Of a DNA stretch of 64,000 nucleotides, positions 21,240 to 32,718 are shown piece after piece. Origin of the DNA: Sisyra terminalis (Eukaryota; Arthropoda; Insecta; Neuroptera; Sisyridae); the NCBI GenBank assembly GCA_958496175.1, contig OY292280.1, positions 17,608,001 to 17,672,000 on the forward strand, written 5' to 3'. The first letter of the stretch is position 1, and each line of letters starts with the position of its first letter. A program made the position numbers and the translations under genes. A model generated the notes under the pieces. That model was not told the DNA's origin. It worked only from the letters and a program-made list of their open reading frames with translations, and did not search any database.

Positions 21240-23570
21240 TTTAGTGAGGAAAACATCCCTTATGTCCTTTTTATGCATTAGAAAATTGTCCTTTTTGAAA
21301 GTTTGAAACGATATTGCGGGTGTCTTTTGGCACACAGGACAAAATTGTTTTCCTAGTATATTTCACTTGATAGCCTTATTTCAAAATTCGTTGAGAAAAC
21401 TAGACCTCATAATGAAAAGTCCCCTTCTTTAAATGACCCAATATTAGACGAATTTTTTCGCATAGACTTTCATCAATTTAATTTCCAGTTTCAATTTTCC
21501 AAAGATGTACGTAACAAATGCTTTTTATTTTTTGCATAGTGGATAAGAATGGTTTAGTTTATAATATTCAACTTTAATTCAGTGAAGGAAAACATCCCTT
21601 ATGTCTTTTTTAAGCATTAGAAAATTGTCCCATTTGAAAGTTTGAAACGATATTGCGGGTGTCTATTGGCTCACAGGACAAAATTGATTTCCTATTATAT
21701 TTCACTTGATAGCCTTAATTCAGAATCCGTTGAGAAAACTAGACCTCATAATGAAAAGTCACCATCTTTAAATGACCCAATATCAGTCGAATTTTTTCGC
21801 ATAGACTTTCAACAATTTAATTTCCAGTTTCAATTTTCCAAAGATATACGTAACAAATGCTTTTTATTTTTTGCATAGTGGTTAAGAATGGTTTAGTTTA
21901 TAATATTCAACTTTAATTTAGTGAGGAAAACATCCCTTATGTCCTTTTTATGCATTAGAAAATTGTCCTTTTTGAAAGTTTGAAACGATATTGCGGGTGT
22001 CTTTTGGCACACAGGACAAAATTTTTTTCCTATTATATTTCACTTGATAGCCGTAGTTCAAAATCCGTTGAGAAAACTAGACCTCATAATGAAAAGTCAC
22101 CTTCTTTAAGTGACCCAATATCAGTCGAATTTTTTCGCTTAGACTTTCAACAATTTAATTTCCAGTTTCAATTTTCCAAAGATATACGTAACAAATGCTT
22201 TTTATTTTTTGCATAGTGGATAAGAATGGTTTAGTTTAAAATATTCAACTTTAATTCAGTGAAGGAAAACATCCCTTATGTCTTTTTTAAGCATTAGAAA
22301 ATTGTCCCTTTTGAAAGTTTGAAACGATATTGCGGGTGTCTATTGGCACACAGGACAAAATTGATTTCCTATTATATTTCACTTGATAGCCTTAATTCAG
22401 AATCCGTTGAGAAAACTAGACCACATAATGAAAAGTCACCTTCTTTAAATGACCCAATATCAAACGAATTTTTTCGCATAGACTTTCAACAATTTAATTT
22501 CCAGTTTCAATTTTCCAAAGATATACGTAACAAATGCTTTTTATTTTTTGCATAGTGGTTAAGAATGGTTTAGTTTATAATATTCAACTTTAATTTACTG
22601 AGGTAAACATCCCTTATGTCCTTTTTATGCATTAGAAAATTGTCCTTTTTGAAAGTTTGAAACGATATTGCGGGTGTCTTTTGGCACACAGGACAAAATT
22701 GTTTTCCTAGTATATTTCACTTGATAGCCTTATTTCAAAATTCGTTGAGAAAACTAGACCTCATAATGAAAAGTCCCCTTCTTTAAATGACCCAATATTA
22801 GACGAATTTTTTCGCATAGACTTTCATCAATTTAATTTCCAGTTTCAATTTTCCAAAGATGTACGTAACAAATGCTTTTTATTTTTTGCATAGTGGATAA
22901 GAATGGTTTAGTTTATAATATTCAACTTTAATTCAGTGAAGGAAAACATCCCTTATGTCTTTTTTAAGCATTAGAAAATTGTCCCATTTGAAAGTTTGAA
23001 ACGATATTGCGGGTGTCTATTGGCTCACAGGACAAAATTGATTTCCTATTATATTTCACTTGATAGCCTTAATTCAGAATCCGTTGAGAAAACTAGACCT
23101 CATAATGAAAAGTCACCATCTTTAAATGACCCAATATCAGTCGAATTTTTTCGCATAGACTTTCAACAATTTAATTTCCAGTTTCAATTTTCCAAAGATA
23201 TACGTAACAAATGCTTTTTATTTTTTGCATAGTGGTTAAGAATGGTTTAGTTTATAATATTCAACTTTAATTTAGTGAGGAAAACATCCCTTATGTCCTT
23301 TTTATGCATTAGAAAATTGTCCTTTTTGAAAGTTTGAAACGATATTGCGGGTGTCTTTTGGCACACAGGACAAAATTTTTTTCCTATTATATTTCACTTG
23401 ATAGCCTTAATTCAAAATCCGTTGAGAAAACTAGACCTCATAATAAAAAGTCACCGTCTTTAAGTGACCCAATATCAGTCGAATTTTTTCGCTTAGACTT
23501 TCAACAATTTAATTTCCAGTTTCAATTTTCCAAAGATATACGTAACAAATGCTTTTTATTTTTTGCATAG
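21240..23570 (+). repeat. Four-monomer higher-order repeat
   Basis: Two successive copies of a 1354-base tetramer. CCTAGTATATTTCAC occurs at 21352 and 22706, AAGTCCCCTTC at 21417 and 22771, TCTATTGGCTCACAGG at 21662 and 23016. Differences between the copies are few. Confidence 0.75.
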
Positions 23571-24617
23571 TGGTTAAGAATGGTTTAGTTTATAATATTC
23601 AACTTTAATTTAGTGAGGAAAACATCCCTTATGTCCTTTTTATGCATTTGATTGACCTTTTTGAAAGTTTGAAACGATATTGCGGTTGTCCTTTTGCACT
23701 CAGGATATAAAAATTTTCACTCCACTCCTCACGTAAGGACATTGTTTAATAATTTATTTATAAAGTTTACGATTTTCGTGAAAAATTAGCGATGGTTAAC
23801 CCACGGTTTATTTTGGTGAAAAATTTTCTTTTCTCGAATTTGAAATAGATTGTTATATTATCGTTTAATACATTGTTACGAACCCGAAACTTTATCTGGA
23901 TCGAAAACCATCCCTTATTTGATCCCTTGACGTTACAAACACTTGAAGTTTGATGATTTCTTCTGCCACTTTGATTGTCGATTTCATCCCTTAAATGTGG
24001 TTTGTTTTCGGAAAAATTTGCACAGCATGTACGGATGGACTTATATTTTTACGAAAAATTTCAAATAACCCTTACAAATTACAAATTAAACCATAAAGCA
24101 GCCCTAAAATTACCCGAGAAATGTTATTAAATGCAACATTTATGCAACCATTTATTTTGTTTTTTACATTGGTGTAAGCAGATTGCCTTCCTAACTATAT
24201 GATTTTTCACGATATTTCTCATATTATTTCCTATGTTATTGTACAAATATAGTACAACAACAACAAAAGAGTTGAATATCTTATTGGAATTTACGAGAAA
24301 ACTTATTTTGTTTTCTTTTTGCGGAATTAAATTCTTAAAGTTGATAGTTGGTTTTGATTTACTTTAAAGAAGAGCAGTACATATTTGTTCATACGACAAC
24401 AATGCATTACCGTTTCTTAGAATTTTAAATATCGAAAAAAATGGGGAAAAACATCAAAATGTTACTATGTATATTGACACATTTTCCGGAAGTATTATGG
24501 AGCAGCTATGGTTTCAATTTGTTTTGGAAAATTTCAAATATTTCGATCCCGAAAGAAAATTGAATTTTGTGATCTGAGAAATATTTATGTATAAGTTTTT
24601 ATTTAATGCAAACACGT

Positions 24618-24703
24618 GCACTTGTAGCCGAGTGGATATGTTGAGAGAATCTAAAGCAACAATCTCCGGGTTCGAACCTCGAAAATGTCATATTTTTTTT
24701 TTT
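24618..24703 (+). other. tRNA-derived Pol III unit, U2
   Basis: Box A TAGCCGAGTGG at 24625-24635, box B GGTTCGAACCT at 24669-24679 and a T11 run at 24693-24703. The T-stem can pair at four of five positions. One substitution (GCACTTG for GCAGTTG) just before box A is shared with U3, whereas U1 and U4 have GCAGTTG. Confidence 0.6.
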
Positions 24704-25647
24704 ATAATTTATTTATATTTTTTTAAGTCTAGAAATAATGCCATAACGTCACCAAATTGCCACGGTCATCCCTTAAACGAGCTTGGTTTTCGGAAAAATT
24801 TGCCCAGCATGTACGGATGAACTTAAGTTTTCGATTGGCATGCCTTTATTTCATATTCAATTTCCTACTCAATTTCATCTCTTATGTGTGAAAAATCAAA
24901 AGCAGTAAGTAATTATATTTAATTTTTAAATTTATTGCTTATTTTTAACATTTCTTATGTATTGACAATTCGAATTGTTTAGAATTTTGAATTAAGACAA
25001 CGCCAAAATGCGATTCGTATTTTGTTGGAAGCTATGAGTACATCCACCTGACTCACAGGTGGCACTAAAAACTTAAGGTGGTTCAATTGACATACATGTC
25101 AAGAGTTCACACGTTCAAGCATAGGTGGAGATACGATACATGTCAATGCGACAGCTAATTTTTGAAAGTTATTAGTTCATAATTGACTTTAGTTTATCCA
25201 AATAAATTTAATATTTAATGTTATGGTTGTTTGATCTGATGGCCAATGTTACATTTTAACTTCATAAAATCAAAATCGAATAAATAAATGTGAAACAGGT
25301 AATATTTATTGTAAAATTGTAGGTATGGGCGCAATGTTTATATGAGGTTATATGTACTTTCTGTTACTTTTGTAGTTATTTTCCAACGTTTAACTAACTA
25401 ATGAACGACAAAAATGAATTTTTAAAATATATTCAAAAATAATTCATACAGAGAAGAATCTAATCAAATAATCTGCAAATGTAAGCCACTGGGAGTGCTG
25501 CTTAAGTATTGTGAATATCAGAAGAATATCTCAATCCACGGGATAAACAGGAAGATAATAAAAGATCAGGTTTTGATCACCGAATTAGGAATAAAAGCAA
25601 CCTTAACCATGGTTGTAATTGAAAGTCCTCCTCATGGAGAGCTGATT

Positions 25648-25770
25648 TTTGCAATACAGTTAAGAATGAGTCAGTTTTAAATGGCAGCAATTTTCTACGA
25701 AAGAAAACCATCTCTTATATCCTTTTTATGTACTTGAAAATTGTCCTTTTTGAAACTTTGAAAAAACAGC
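25648..25770 (+). repeat. Diverged satellite fragment inside X (U2)
   Basis: Counterpart of 7131-7250. The alignable core is AAACCATCTCTTATATCC then GAAAATTGTCCTTTTTGAAA. It is more than 1.8 kb inside the unit and matches its counterpart in U3 much more closely than any array monomer. Confidence 0.75.
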
Positions 25771-25942
25771 CCTTATCAGGAAAAGCAATCTTGCAACTTT
25801 GTTAATAAATGCTGATGTTTAGCAACCATTGTTTCATTATGGAAATTATGTAAATGGGCTGCGCCATATGTTCCCCAGTATTCCAGTTAATGTCCCTAGA
25901 AAGTATAGTTTGTTTAAATATTAATGAAATATATTTTTACAG

Positions 25943-26181
25943 ATCCAAATTACCAAGAAACTAAGGACCAAGACATTGTTTTTGCGCTGAAGAATGTATC
26001 ATCATTTTGGGAGATAAATGATTGGTAAGTCGCTGTACTTTTGAGACCTCCAAATATTTTATTATTGATTTTTGATTATTTATTGATCTTTTCGTTCCAG
26101 AAGAAGCTGACCAATGACAACGGAGAATTATTCATTGGAGTTGAGATGTTCATCATTTCCGAATGGACGTTTGAGGAATAA
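25943..26181 (+). pseudogene. Exon-like segments A and B (U2, X)
   Basis: Segment A is 25943-26024 between TTTTTACAG and GTAAGT. Segment B is 26101-26181 after CGTTCCAG and ends in TAA. Segment A keeps its open phase (ending SSFWEIND). Segment B's 26-codon frame is open (with N for D at the fifth codon), but the alternative 66-codon frame is cut short after about 33 codons. No upstream first exon is visible. Confidence 0.25.
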
Positions 26182-26990
26182 ATGCGGATCTTTGGAGGAT
26201 CATTCATCAAATTCATAAAGGATATCATTTCCACAATTGATATCTACCGAGAAGATCACTAATGGATTTACTACAACAATCTGTGCTGTAAATTGTGTTT
26301 TAATAATTCAGTGAATGTGAAGTTATAAAGTGGTTTAAGTGATAAAGTGGTTTAAGTGATAAATAGTGAAAATATCTGTAAATCAAGAAAATTTTACTAA
26401 CTTTATATTTCTATATGATTTTAATAATTGATACTTTTACATAAATTATATAAACTCTTGTAATAATGGATAAACTAATATTGTAACTTTTTATAAACTG
26501 TATTGATATTTAACATTAATAAATTTATGTTAATTGAACATATTGTTTCAATTTGATTTTCCGCACCCATCCTCCTGAATTTTATATTTCAGGGTTAAGA
26601 TACAAAGAAAAGTTAAGATAATGCAACGATTAGGTAAGTAAGGTAAGTTCAATATTTTTCGATAGATTATCGAATAATACGATAAAGACAATATCGAAAA
26701 ATATCTTAACTTTTTGATTTCCTTATCGATTTTTTTTATATATACATTTTAATTTTCTGAAGAAATTCTTTTGAAATACAAATGTTGTTTTTTTCGAAAA
26801 AAAGGATCAAGGAACTTAAAATGTTGCAATGTTTTTAGTAAAATTTACCAACTTTAACATGGAGCAGCTATGGTTAAAAGGTTTTTGGAAAATTCCAACT
26901 CCTTCGATCGAAATTTTTTTTCAATTTTCCACAAATCTCATAAGAATTGTTTATGTATGAGTTTTAAGGTCATTTACATATATCATCTGA

Positions 26991-27051
26991 TAGCCGAGTC
27001 GTCTTGGTCGCCGTTGCTGTTGTTCGGAGTCGAGGTCCCTGGTTCGCATCC
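26991..27051 (+). other. Second tRNA-like head (U2, X)
   Basis: Box A-like TAGCCGAGTCG at 26991-27001 and box B-like GGTTCGCATCC at 27041-27051, each one change from consensus, with no T-run terminator close by. It forms part of the module beginning CATGGAGCAGCTATGG near 26859. Confidence 0.45.
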
Positions 27052-28010
27052 CGATTGGTCCCGGATTTTTATAATTTCTAATAATTGATTTCTCTTCCTT
27101 ACAGCTTATAATATATCTAATTAACATTAATTCCTCATTCCAGACATTGTATCATCGAAATATTCGATCGAACATTTCCAACCTTTCGGGGTTCGAAATG
27201 ATCGATCGATCGATGATGCAATATATTTATCATTTTATTTTTGCTCAATGGTTTTGTGACGTCACTCATTTTCATATATATATGACTTCACACATACGTC
27301 ACCACCCAATGACGTCATTCCCGAAAAATTCGAAAAATGAATGAATTTTCGGGAAGTAGGATTCGGAGAATGGCTTAGTTACGTCACGGGAGGCCTAAAA
27401 AACATATCCTGAAGTCAATTTTTTCGTTTTTTTTTTTTGGGGGGGGACCTCGAATTTTCGAATTTATTGAAATGGGATTTCGGGAATGGCTTAGTTACGC
27501 TCCGAAAAGCCTAAATATCATTTTTAATTATATAATTTTTCATTTTTTGGCGAAAAATTTTTTGGCCGGTTTTCTAAAAATTCCCAAAAGTAGGCCTAAA
27601 TTGGCGTTTTTTTTCACTTTTTCCAACTTTAAAGCCATTTGTAGCGATAACTATCGATCGTAGGATAACGATAGTAGGCTCATTCGATAGCTCTTGAATT
27701 ACTCTATCGATGGTTTAAATTTGGTCCCGGAAAAGCATAAGGGAAAAACTTTTTTTTTCCACTCCTGAGAAATTTTATTTCGTCGACCAAATGTACGTCG
27801 ATTTTTTTCAAAAAAATGTTTGGTTAATTTCTCGATGAAATTCACACCATAGCTATATTACGTTACGATCGAAACAAAAATCCAATAAAACCAAAAGTTT
27901 TCGATATCGTTAATGGTTTTTTCGATATTTAAAATTCACCTATTGTGCTAGCTAATGCTATTTAAATACAAATTTGTTTTCTTGAAAAAAAGGATCAAGG
28001 ATCTAAAAAA

Positions 28011-28200
28011 TTTCCAATGTGGTCATACATCTTTTCCGATCGTAACATGGAGCTCTTAAGGTTAAAATTTTGCCGGAAAATTCCAATAAAATCTTTTGAT
28101 CAAATGGTCACCAGAACGATTTTCATGGAATTTTCCGGAAAAAATTTAACCATAGGTGCTCCATGTTACGATCGGAAAAGATGTGAAACCACATTGGAAA
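28011..28200. repeat. Palindrome centre with third GGAGC module (U2)
   Basis: Both arms read TTTCCAATGTGGT..., CTTTTCCGATCGTAACATGG, then AGC..TTA(A/T)GGTTAAA and CCGGAAAATTCCA. This resembles the start of the second tRNA-like module (TTCCAACTTTAACATGGAGC, TATGGTTAAAA, GGAAAATTCCAACTCC). The centre is thus two head-to-head copies of that module start, without the tRNA-like part. An ORF of 63 codons at 28017-28208 runs through it and is fortuitous. Confidence 0.65.
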
Positions 28201-29149
28201 ACTTTTAGGTCCTTGATCCTTTTTTTCAAGAAAACAAATTTGTATTTAAATAGCATTAGCTAGCACAATAGGTGAAATTTAAATATCGAAAAAACCATTA
28301 ACGATATCGAAAACTTTAGGTTTTATTGGATTTTTGTTTCGATCGTAACGTAATATAGCTATGGTGTGAATTTCATCGAGAAATTCGACAAACATTTTTT
28401 TGAAAAAAATCGACGTACATTTGGTCGACGAAATAAAATTTCTCCGAAGAGAAAAAAAAAAGTTTTTCCCCTTAAGCTTTTCCGGGACCACATTTATACC
28501 ATCGATAGAGTATTTCAAGCGCTATCGAATGAGCCTACTATCGTTAACCTACGATCGATAGTTATCGCTACAAATGGCTTTGAAGTTGGAAAAAGTGAAA
28601 AAAACGCCAATTTAGGCCTACTTTTGGGAATTTTTAGAAAACCGGCCCAAAAATTTTTCGCCAAAAAATGAAAAATTATATAATTAAAAATGATATTTAG
28701 GCTTCTCGGAGCGTAACTAAGCCATTCCCGAAATCCCATTTCACTAAATTCGAAAATTCGAGGTCCCCCCCCCAAAAAAAAAACCGAAAAAATTGACTTC
28801 AGGATATGTTTTTAGGCCTCCCATGACGTAACTAAGCCATTCCCAGAGTCCTACTTCCCGAAAATCGAAAATTCGGTAATTTTTCGGGAATGACGTCATT
28901 GGGTGGCGACGTATGTGTGACGTCATATATATGAAAAGAGTGACGTCACAAAACCATTGAGCAAAAATAAAATGAAAAATATATAGCATCATCGATCGAT
29001 CATTTCGAACCCCGAAAGGTTGGAACTGTTCGATCGAATATTTCGATGATACAATGTCTGGAATGAGGAATTAATGTTAATTAGATATATTATAAGCTGT
29101 AAGGAATAGAAATCAATTATTAGAAATTATAAAAATCCGGGACCAATCG

Positions 29150-29210
29150 GGATGCGAACCAGGGACCTCGACTCCGAACAACAGCAACGGCGACCAAGAC
29201 GACTCGGCTA
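29150..29210 (-). other. Second tRNA-like head (U2, X', minus strand)
   Basis: Reverse complement of the head at 26991-27051, with box A-like and box B-like strings unchanged. The pair lies face to face across the palindrome, about 2.1 kb apart. Confidence 0.45.
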
Positions 29211-30445
29211 TCAGATGATATATTTAAATGACCTTAAAACTCATATATAAACAATTCTTATGAGATTTGTGGAAAATTGAAAAAAAATTTCGATCGAAGG
29301 AGTTGGAATTTTCCAAAAACCTTTTAACCATAGCTGCTCCATGTTAAAGTTGGAAAATTTTACTAAAAACATTGCAACATTTTAAGGTCCTTGATCCTTT
29401 TTATCGACAAAAACAAATTTGTATTTCAAAAGAGTTTCTTCAGAAAATTAAAATTTATATATAAAATAAAATCGATTAGGAAATCAAAAAGTTATGATAT
29501 TTTTCGATATTGGCTTAATCGAATTATTCGATAATCAATCGAAAAACATTGATTTTACCTTACTTACCTCTTCGTTGCATTATCTTAACTTTTCATTGTA
29601 TCTTAACTCTGAAATATAAAATTCAAGAGGATGGGTGCGGAAAATCGAATTGAAAAAATATATTCAATTAAAATAAATTTATTAATGTTAAATATCAATA
29701 CAGTTTATAAATAATTACAGTTACAATATTAGTTTATCCATTATTACAAGAGTTTATATAATTTATGTAAAAGTATCAATTATTAAAATCATATAGAAAT
29801 ATTAAGTTAATTAAATTTTCTTGATTTACAGATATTTTCACTATTTATCACTTAAACCACTTTATCACTTAAACCACTTTATAACTTCACATTCACTGAA
29901 TTATTAAAACACAATTTACAGCTCTGATTGTTGTAGTAAATCCATTAGTGATTTTCTCGGTAGATATCAATTGTGGAAATGATATCCTTTATGAATTTGA
30001 TGGATGATCCTCCAAAGATCCGCATTTATTCCTCAAACGTCCATTCGGAAATGATGAACATCTCAACTCCAATGAATAATTCTCCGTTGTCATCGGTCAG
30101 CTTCTTCTGGAACGAAAAGATCAATAAATAATCAAAAATCAATAATAAAATATTTGGAGGTCTCAAAAGTACAGCGACTTACCAATTATTTATCTCCCAA
30201 AATGATGATACTTTCTTCAGCGCAAAAACAATGTCTTGGGCCTCAGATTCTTAGTATGTCTTGGTATGGATCTGTAAAAATATATTTTATTAATATTTAA
30301 ACAAATTGTAATTTTTTAGGGACATTAACATGTAGACTGGGGAACATATGGCGCAGCCCATTTACATAATTTCCATAATGAAACAATGATTGCTAAACTT
30401 CTGCATTTATTAACAAAGTTGCAAGATTGCTTTTTCTGATAAGGG

Positions 30446-30568
30446 CTGTTTTTTCAAAGTTTCAAAAAGGACAATTTTCAAGTACATAAAAAGGATATAA
30501 GAGATGGTTTTCTTTCGCAGAAAATTGCTGCCATTTAAAACTGAATCATTCTTAACTGTATTGCAAAA
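30446..30568 (-). repeat. Diverged satellite fragment inside X' (U2)
   Basis: Reverse complement of the fragment at 25648-25770: TTTCAAAAAGGACAATTTTC then AAAAAGGATATAAGAGATGG. It shares the X-specific differences from array monomers, so it moved with X'. Confidence 0.75.
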
Positions 30569-31560
30569 ATCAGCTCTCCATGAGGAGGACTTTCAATTAC
30601 AACCATGGTTTAAGTCGCTATTATGCCTAATTCGGTGATCAAAACCTGATCTTTTATTATCTTCCTGTTTATCCCGTGGATTGAGATATTCTTCTGATAT
30701 TCACAATACTTAAGCTGCACTCCCAGTGGCTTACATTTACAGATGATTTGATTAGATTCTTCTCTGAATGAATTATTTTTAAATATATTTTAAAAATACA
30801 TTTTTGTCGTTCATTAGTTAGTTAAACGTTGGAAAATATCTACCAAAGTAACAGAAAGTACATATAATCTCATATAAACATTGCGTCCATACCTACAATT
30901 TCACAATAAACATTATCTGTTTCACATTTATTTAATTCGATTCTGATTTTATGAAGTTAAAATGTAACATTGGCCATCAGCTCAAACAACCATAACATAA
31001 AATATTCAATTTAATTGGATAAACTAAAGTCAATTAAGAACTAATAACTTTCAAAAATAAGCTGTCACATTGACATGTATCGTACCTCCATCTATGCTAC
31101 AACGTGTGAACTTTTGACATGTATGTCAATTGAACCACCTTAAGTTTTTAGTGCCACCTATGAGTCAGGTGGATGTACTCATAGCTTCCAACAAAAGTCG
31201 AATGCATTTTGGCGTTGTCTTAATTTAAAATTCTAAACAATTCGAATTGTCAACAAATTAGATTTGTTAGAAAAAAAAACAATAATTTAAAAATTGAATT
31301 ATGAACTTACTGCTTTTGATTTTTCACATATAAGAGATGCAATTGACTACATGGAAACTGGTAAAAATTGAACAAACTTACAATGGAGAAATCCAAACAG
31401 AAAGTTTAAGTCCTCCCATACAAGCAGTGCTAATTATTTCGAAAACAAAGCTCGTTTAAGGGATGAAATCGACAATCCATGTGGCAGAAAAAATCATAAA
31501 ACCATCCAATCTTCAATCGCCTGTAACACCGTTAAATAAAGGTTTTTTTCGAACCAATAT

Positions 31561-32020
31561 CGCAATATCGATTCAAATTTTCAAAAAGGACAATTTTCGA
31601 GTGCATAAAAAGGATATAAGGGATGTTTTGTTTCGCCAAAATTGAGTTGAATATTAAAGATTAAATCATCCTTAACCATGATGCAAAAAATCATAAGCAT
31701 TGGTTCACTAGATCCTTGGAAAATTAAATTGGGAAATTAAGGAGGTGAAAACCCTTGCACCAAATTGGCTTGAAAAAAGGTCATTTTTGAGGGGTGAGTT
31801 TTCCTTATAACAGCTAATTTTCGCAACGGATTATTAAACAATGTCCTTACGTGAGATGTGGAGTGAAAAAATTTTTATCCTGTGTGCCACAGGACACCCG
31901 CAATATCGTTTCAAAGTTTCAAAAAGGACAATTTTCGAGTGCATAAAATGGATATAAGGGATGTTTTGTTTCGCCAAAATTGAGTTGAATATTAAAGATT
32001 AAATCATCCTTAACCATGAT
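31561..32020 (-). repeat. Ancestral-type satellite monomers, reverse orientation (U2)
   Basis: TCAAAAAGGACAATTTTCGA starts at 31581 and recurs at 31919, exactly 338 bases later, so about 1.3 monomers are present. Reverse-complemented, the stretch contains CATCCCTTATATCC, AAAATTGTCCTTTTTGAAAC, CGATATTGCGGGTGTCC, TTTTTTGCATCATGGTTAAG and a CCGTTG..AAAA.TAG match to the monomer, at much lower identity than arrays. The part after CACACAGGAT reads CACTCCACATCTCACGTAAG, the same as the edges of the complex units. This is the clearest example of the monomer before array homogenisation. Confidence 0.85.
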
Positions 32021-32332
32021 TTAATTGGAAAAACATATAGGTAAATCATCGATCGATCAATCAATCATTTCCAAATGTCGAAGGCTATCGTTGATCGATT
32101 GAACACATGGTGCTAAAATTCGGAAACGAGGGTTCATGTTATTAAGTGATAATGTGAGCCAACGTAAGTTAAAAGAAATTAAAACCAATTATTATGGTAG
32201 CAAAACATATTGGGCTCATTCGCCAATCGAATTCGAAACCTCCGGTTCCAGCATAGCCGTCCAGTAAATCGTTCCGGAGAGTAGCAGAAATCTGCATATT
32301 TTCCAGTGAAAACGGAATAAAACTTACCTACT

Positions 32333-32566
32333 ATGAATAGGAACGATTGTTTGGTGAAATTGACACTTATTATTCTTTGGGTCTATACCGTCTATGCCCC
32401 AAAGGTAGTTGCAAACCTTTTCGAATTGAAAGTAACAACTTTTTACAGGAATAAAACACTTGCACTTACCATCGTTTATTTTTCAGAAAATCATCTGGAA
32501 AACGTCCGAAGAAATGCTGCAGGTACTGTACAAATTTATCAGAAAACAATCCTCATTTCCTATTGA
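32333..32566 (+). pseudogene. Short ORF with signal-peptide-like start, possible first exon (U2)
   Basis: ATG at 32333 opens a 77-codon frame. Residues 1-22 look like a secretion signal: MNRNDCLVK, then a hydrophobic core LTLIILWVYTV ending YA. Good donors follow at AAAG|GTAGTT (32405) and GCTGCAG|GTACTG (32523), and an acceptor TTTATTTTTCAG ends at 32486. Joining 32333-32522 to the exon-like segment at 33124-33205 keeps a frame open for 90 codons, ending at a TG|A stop made by the next junction. Also removing 32405-32486 gives about 51 codons. U3 repeats it at 56700-56933 with one residue changed (Y to N) near the end. No family is recognised; it may be a captured host-gene fragment. Confidence 0.3.
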
Positions 32567-32718
32567 CATAAATAATTAAATGTTAGGTCTTGTTCATTTT
32601 TTGATGACTCCATTTAAAGATTGGTCCTCGAGTAGCTAGATACAACTGTAAGAAATGTATTTAAGCAATAAGCAGCGACCGGACCCCATCTACGGATATC
32701 CTTCATATGGCAATTTCA

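Larger units (their letters stand above)
9474..23684 (+). repeat. 338/339-bp satellite, array 2 (about 42 monomers)
   Basis: Longest array. Higher-order structure is visible from shared private variants. GAAACGATTTTGCGGG occurs at 10283, 11299 and 12315, exactly 1016 bases (three monomers) apart. TCTATTGGCTCACAGG occurs at 21662 and 23016, 1354 bases (four monomers) apart. The frameshifted TCTTAAAAGACCC occurs at 13788 and 17171, 3383 bases (ten monomers) apart. One monomer near 18738 is internally deleted. The last monomer before U2 has TGCATTTGATTGACC in place of TGCATTAGAAAATTGTCC, an edge-specific variant. Confidence 0.97.
23685..28105 (+). repeat. U2 segment X (forward arm)
   Basis: Same content and order as U1. 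It carries the first tRNA-like unit at 24618-24703 (boxes at 24625-24635 and 24669-24679, T11 at 24693-24703), the diverged satellite fragment at 25648-25770, exon-like segments at 25943-26024 and 26101-26181, the second tRNA-like module at 26991-27051, and two TGACGTCA octamers. The middle octamer has decayed to TGACTTCA. Exon segment B is the form with TTCATAAAGG and has a tandem GTGATAAAGTGGTTTAA just after it. At its right end the border string GGATCAAGGATCTAAAA leads into the palindrome centre rather than into satellite. Confidence 0.85.
24873..31342. repeat. Large palindrome of about 6.4 kb (U2)
   Basis: X reads forward to about 28105 and then in reverse complement to about 31342. The centre is imperfect: TTTCCAATGT at 28011-28020 pairs with ACATTGGAAA at 28191-28200, and between them CTTTTCCGATCGTAACATGG (28030-28049) pairs with its complement near 28161-28180. 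Arms are similar but not identical (TGACTTCA versus TGACGTCA, ACTCCTGAG versus TCTCCGAAG, an altered exon A), so this is not an assembly mirror. A transcript across the centre would fold into a very long hairpin. Confidence 0.88.
28106..31342 (-). repeat. U2 segment X' (inverted arm)
   Basis: Reverse-complement copy of X. It holds three intact TGACGTCA octamers (28891, 28918, 28941), the second tRNA-like head on the minus strand (box B 29150-29160, box A 29200-29210), exon-like segment B on the minus strand (30026-30106) and a diverged satellite fragment (30446-30568). Exon-like segment A is 7 bases longer here (30183-30271) and has a stop, so it is broken. The first tRNA-like unit is not included; close homology ends before it. 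Confidence 0.85.

Noticed and set aside
9474..23684. Centromere assignment
   Set aside because: A satellite of this size could be centromeric, but no CENP-B-box-like motif was seen and sequence alone cannot show it.
28011..28200. Palindrome as an assembly artefact
   Set aside because: The arms differ by many substitutions and indels and the same structure occurs independently in U3. Not excluded completely without spanning reads.
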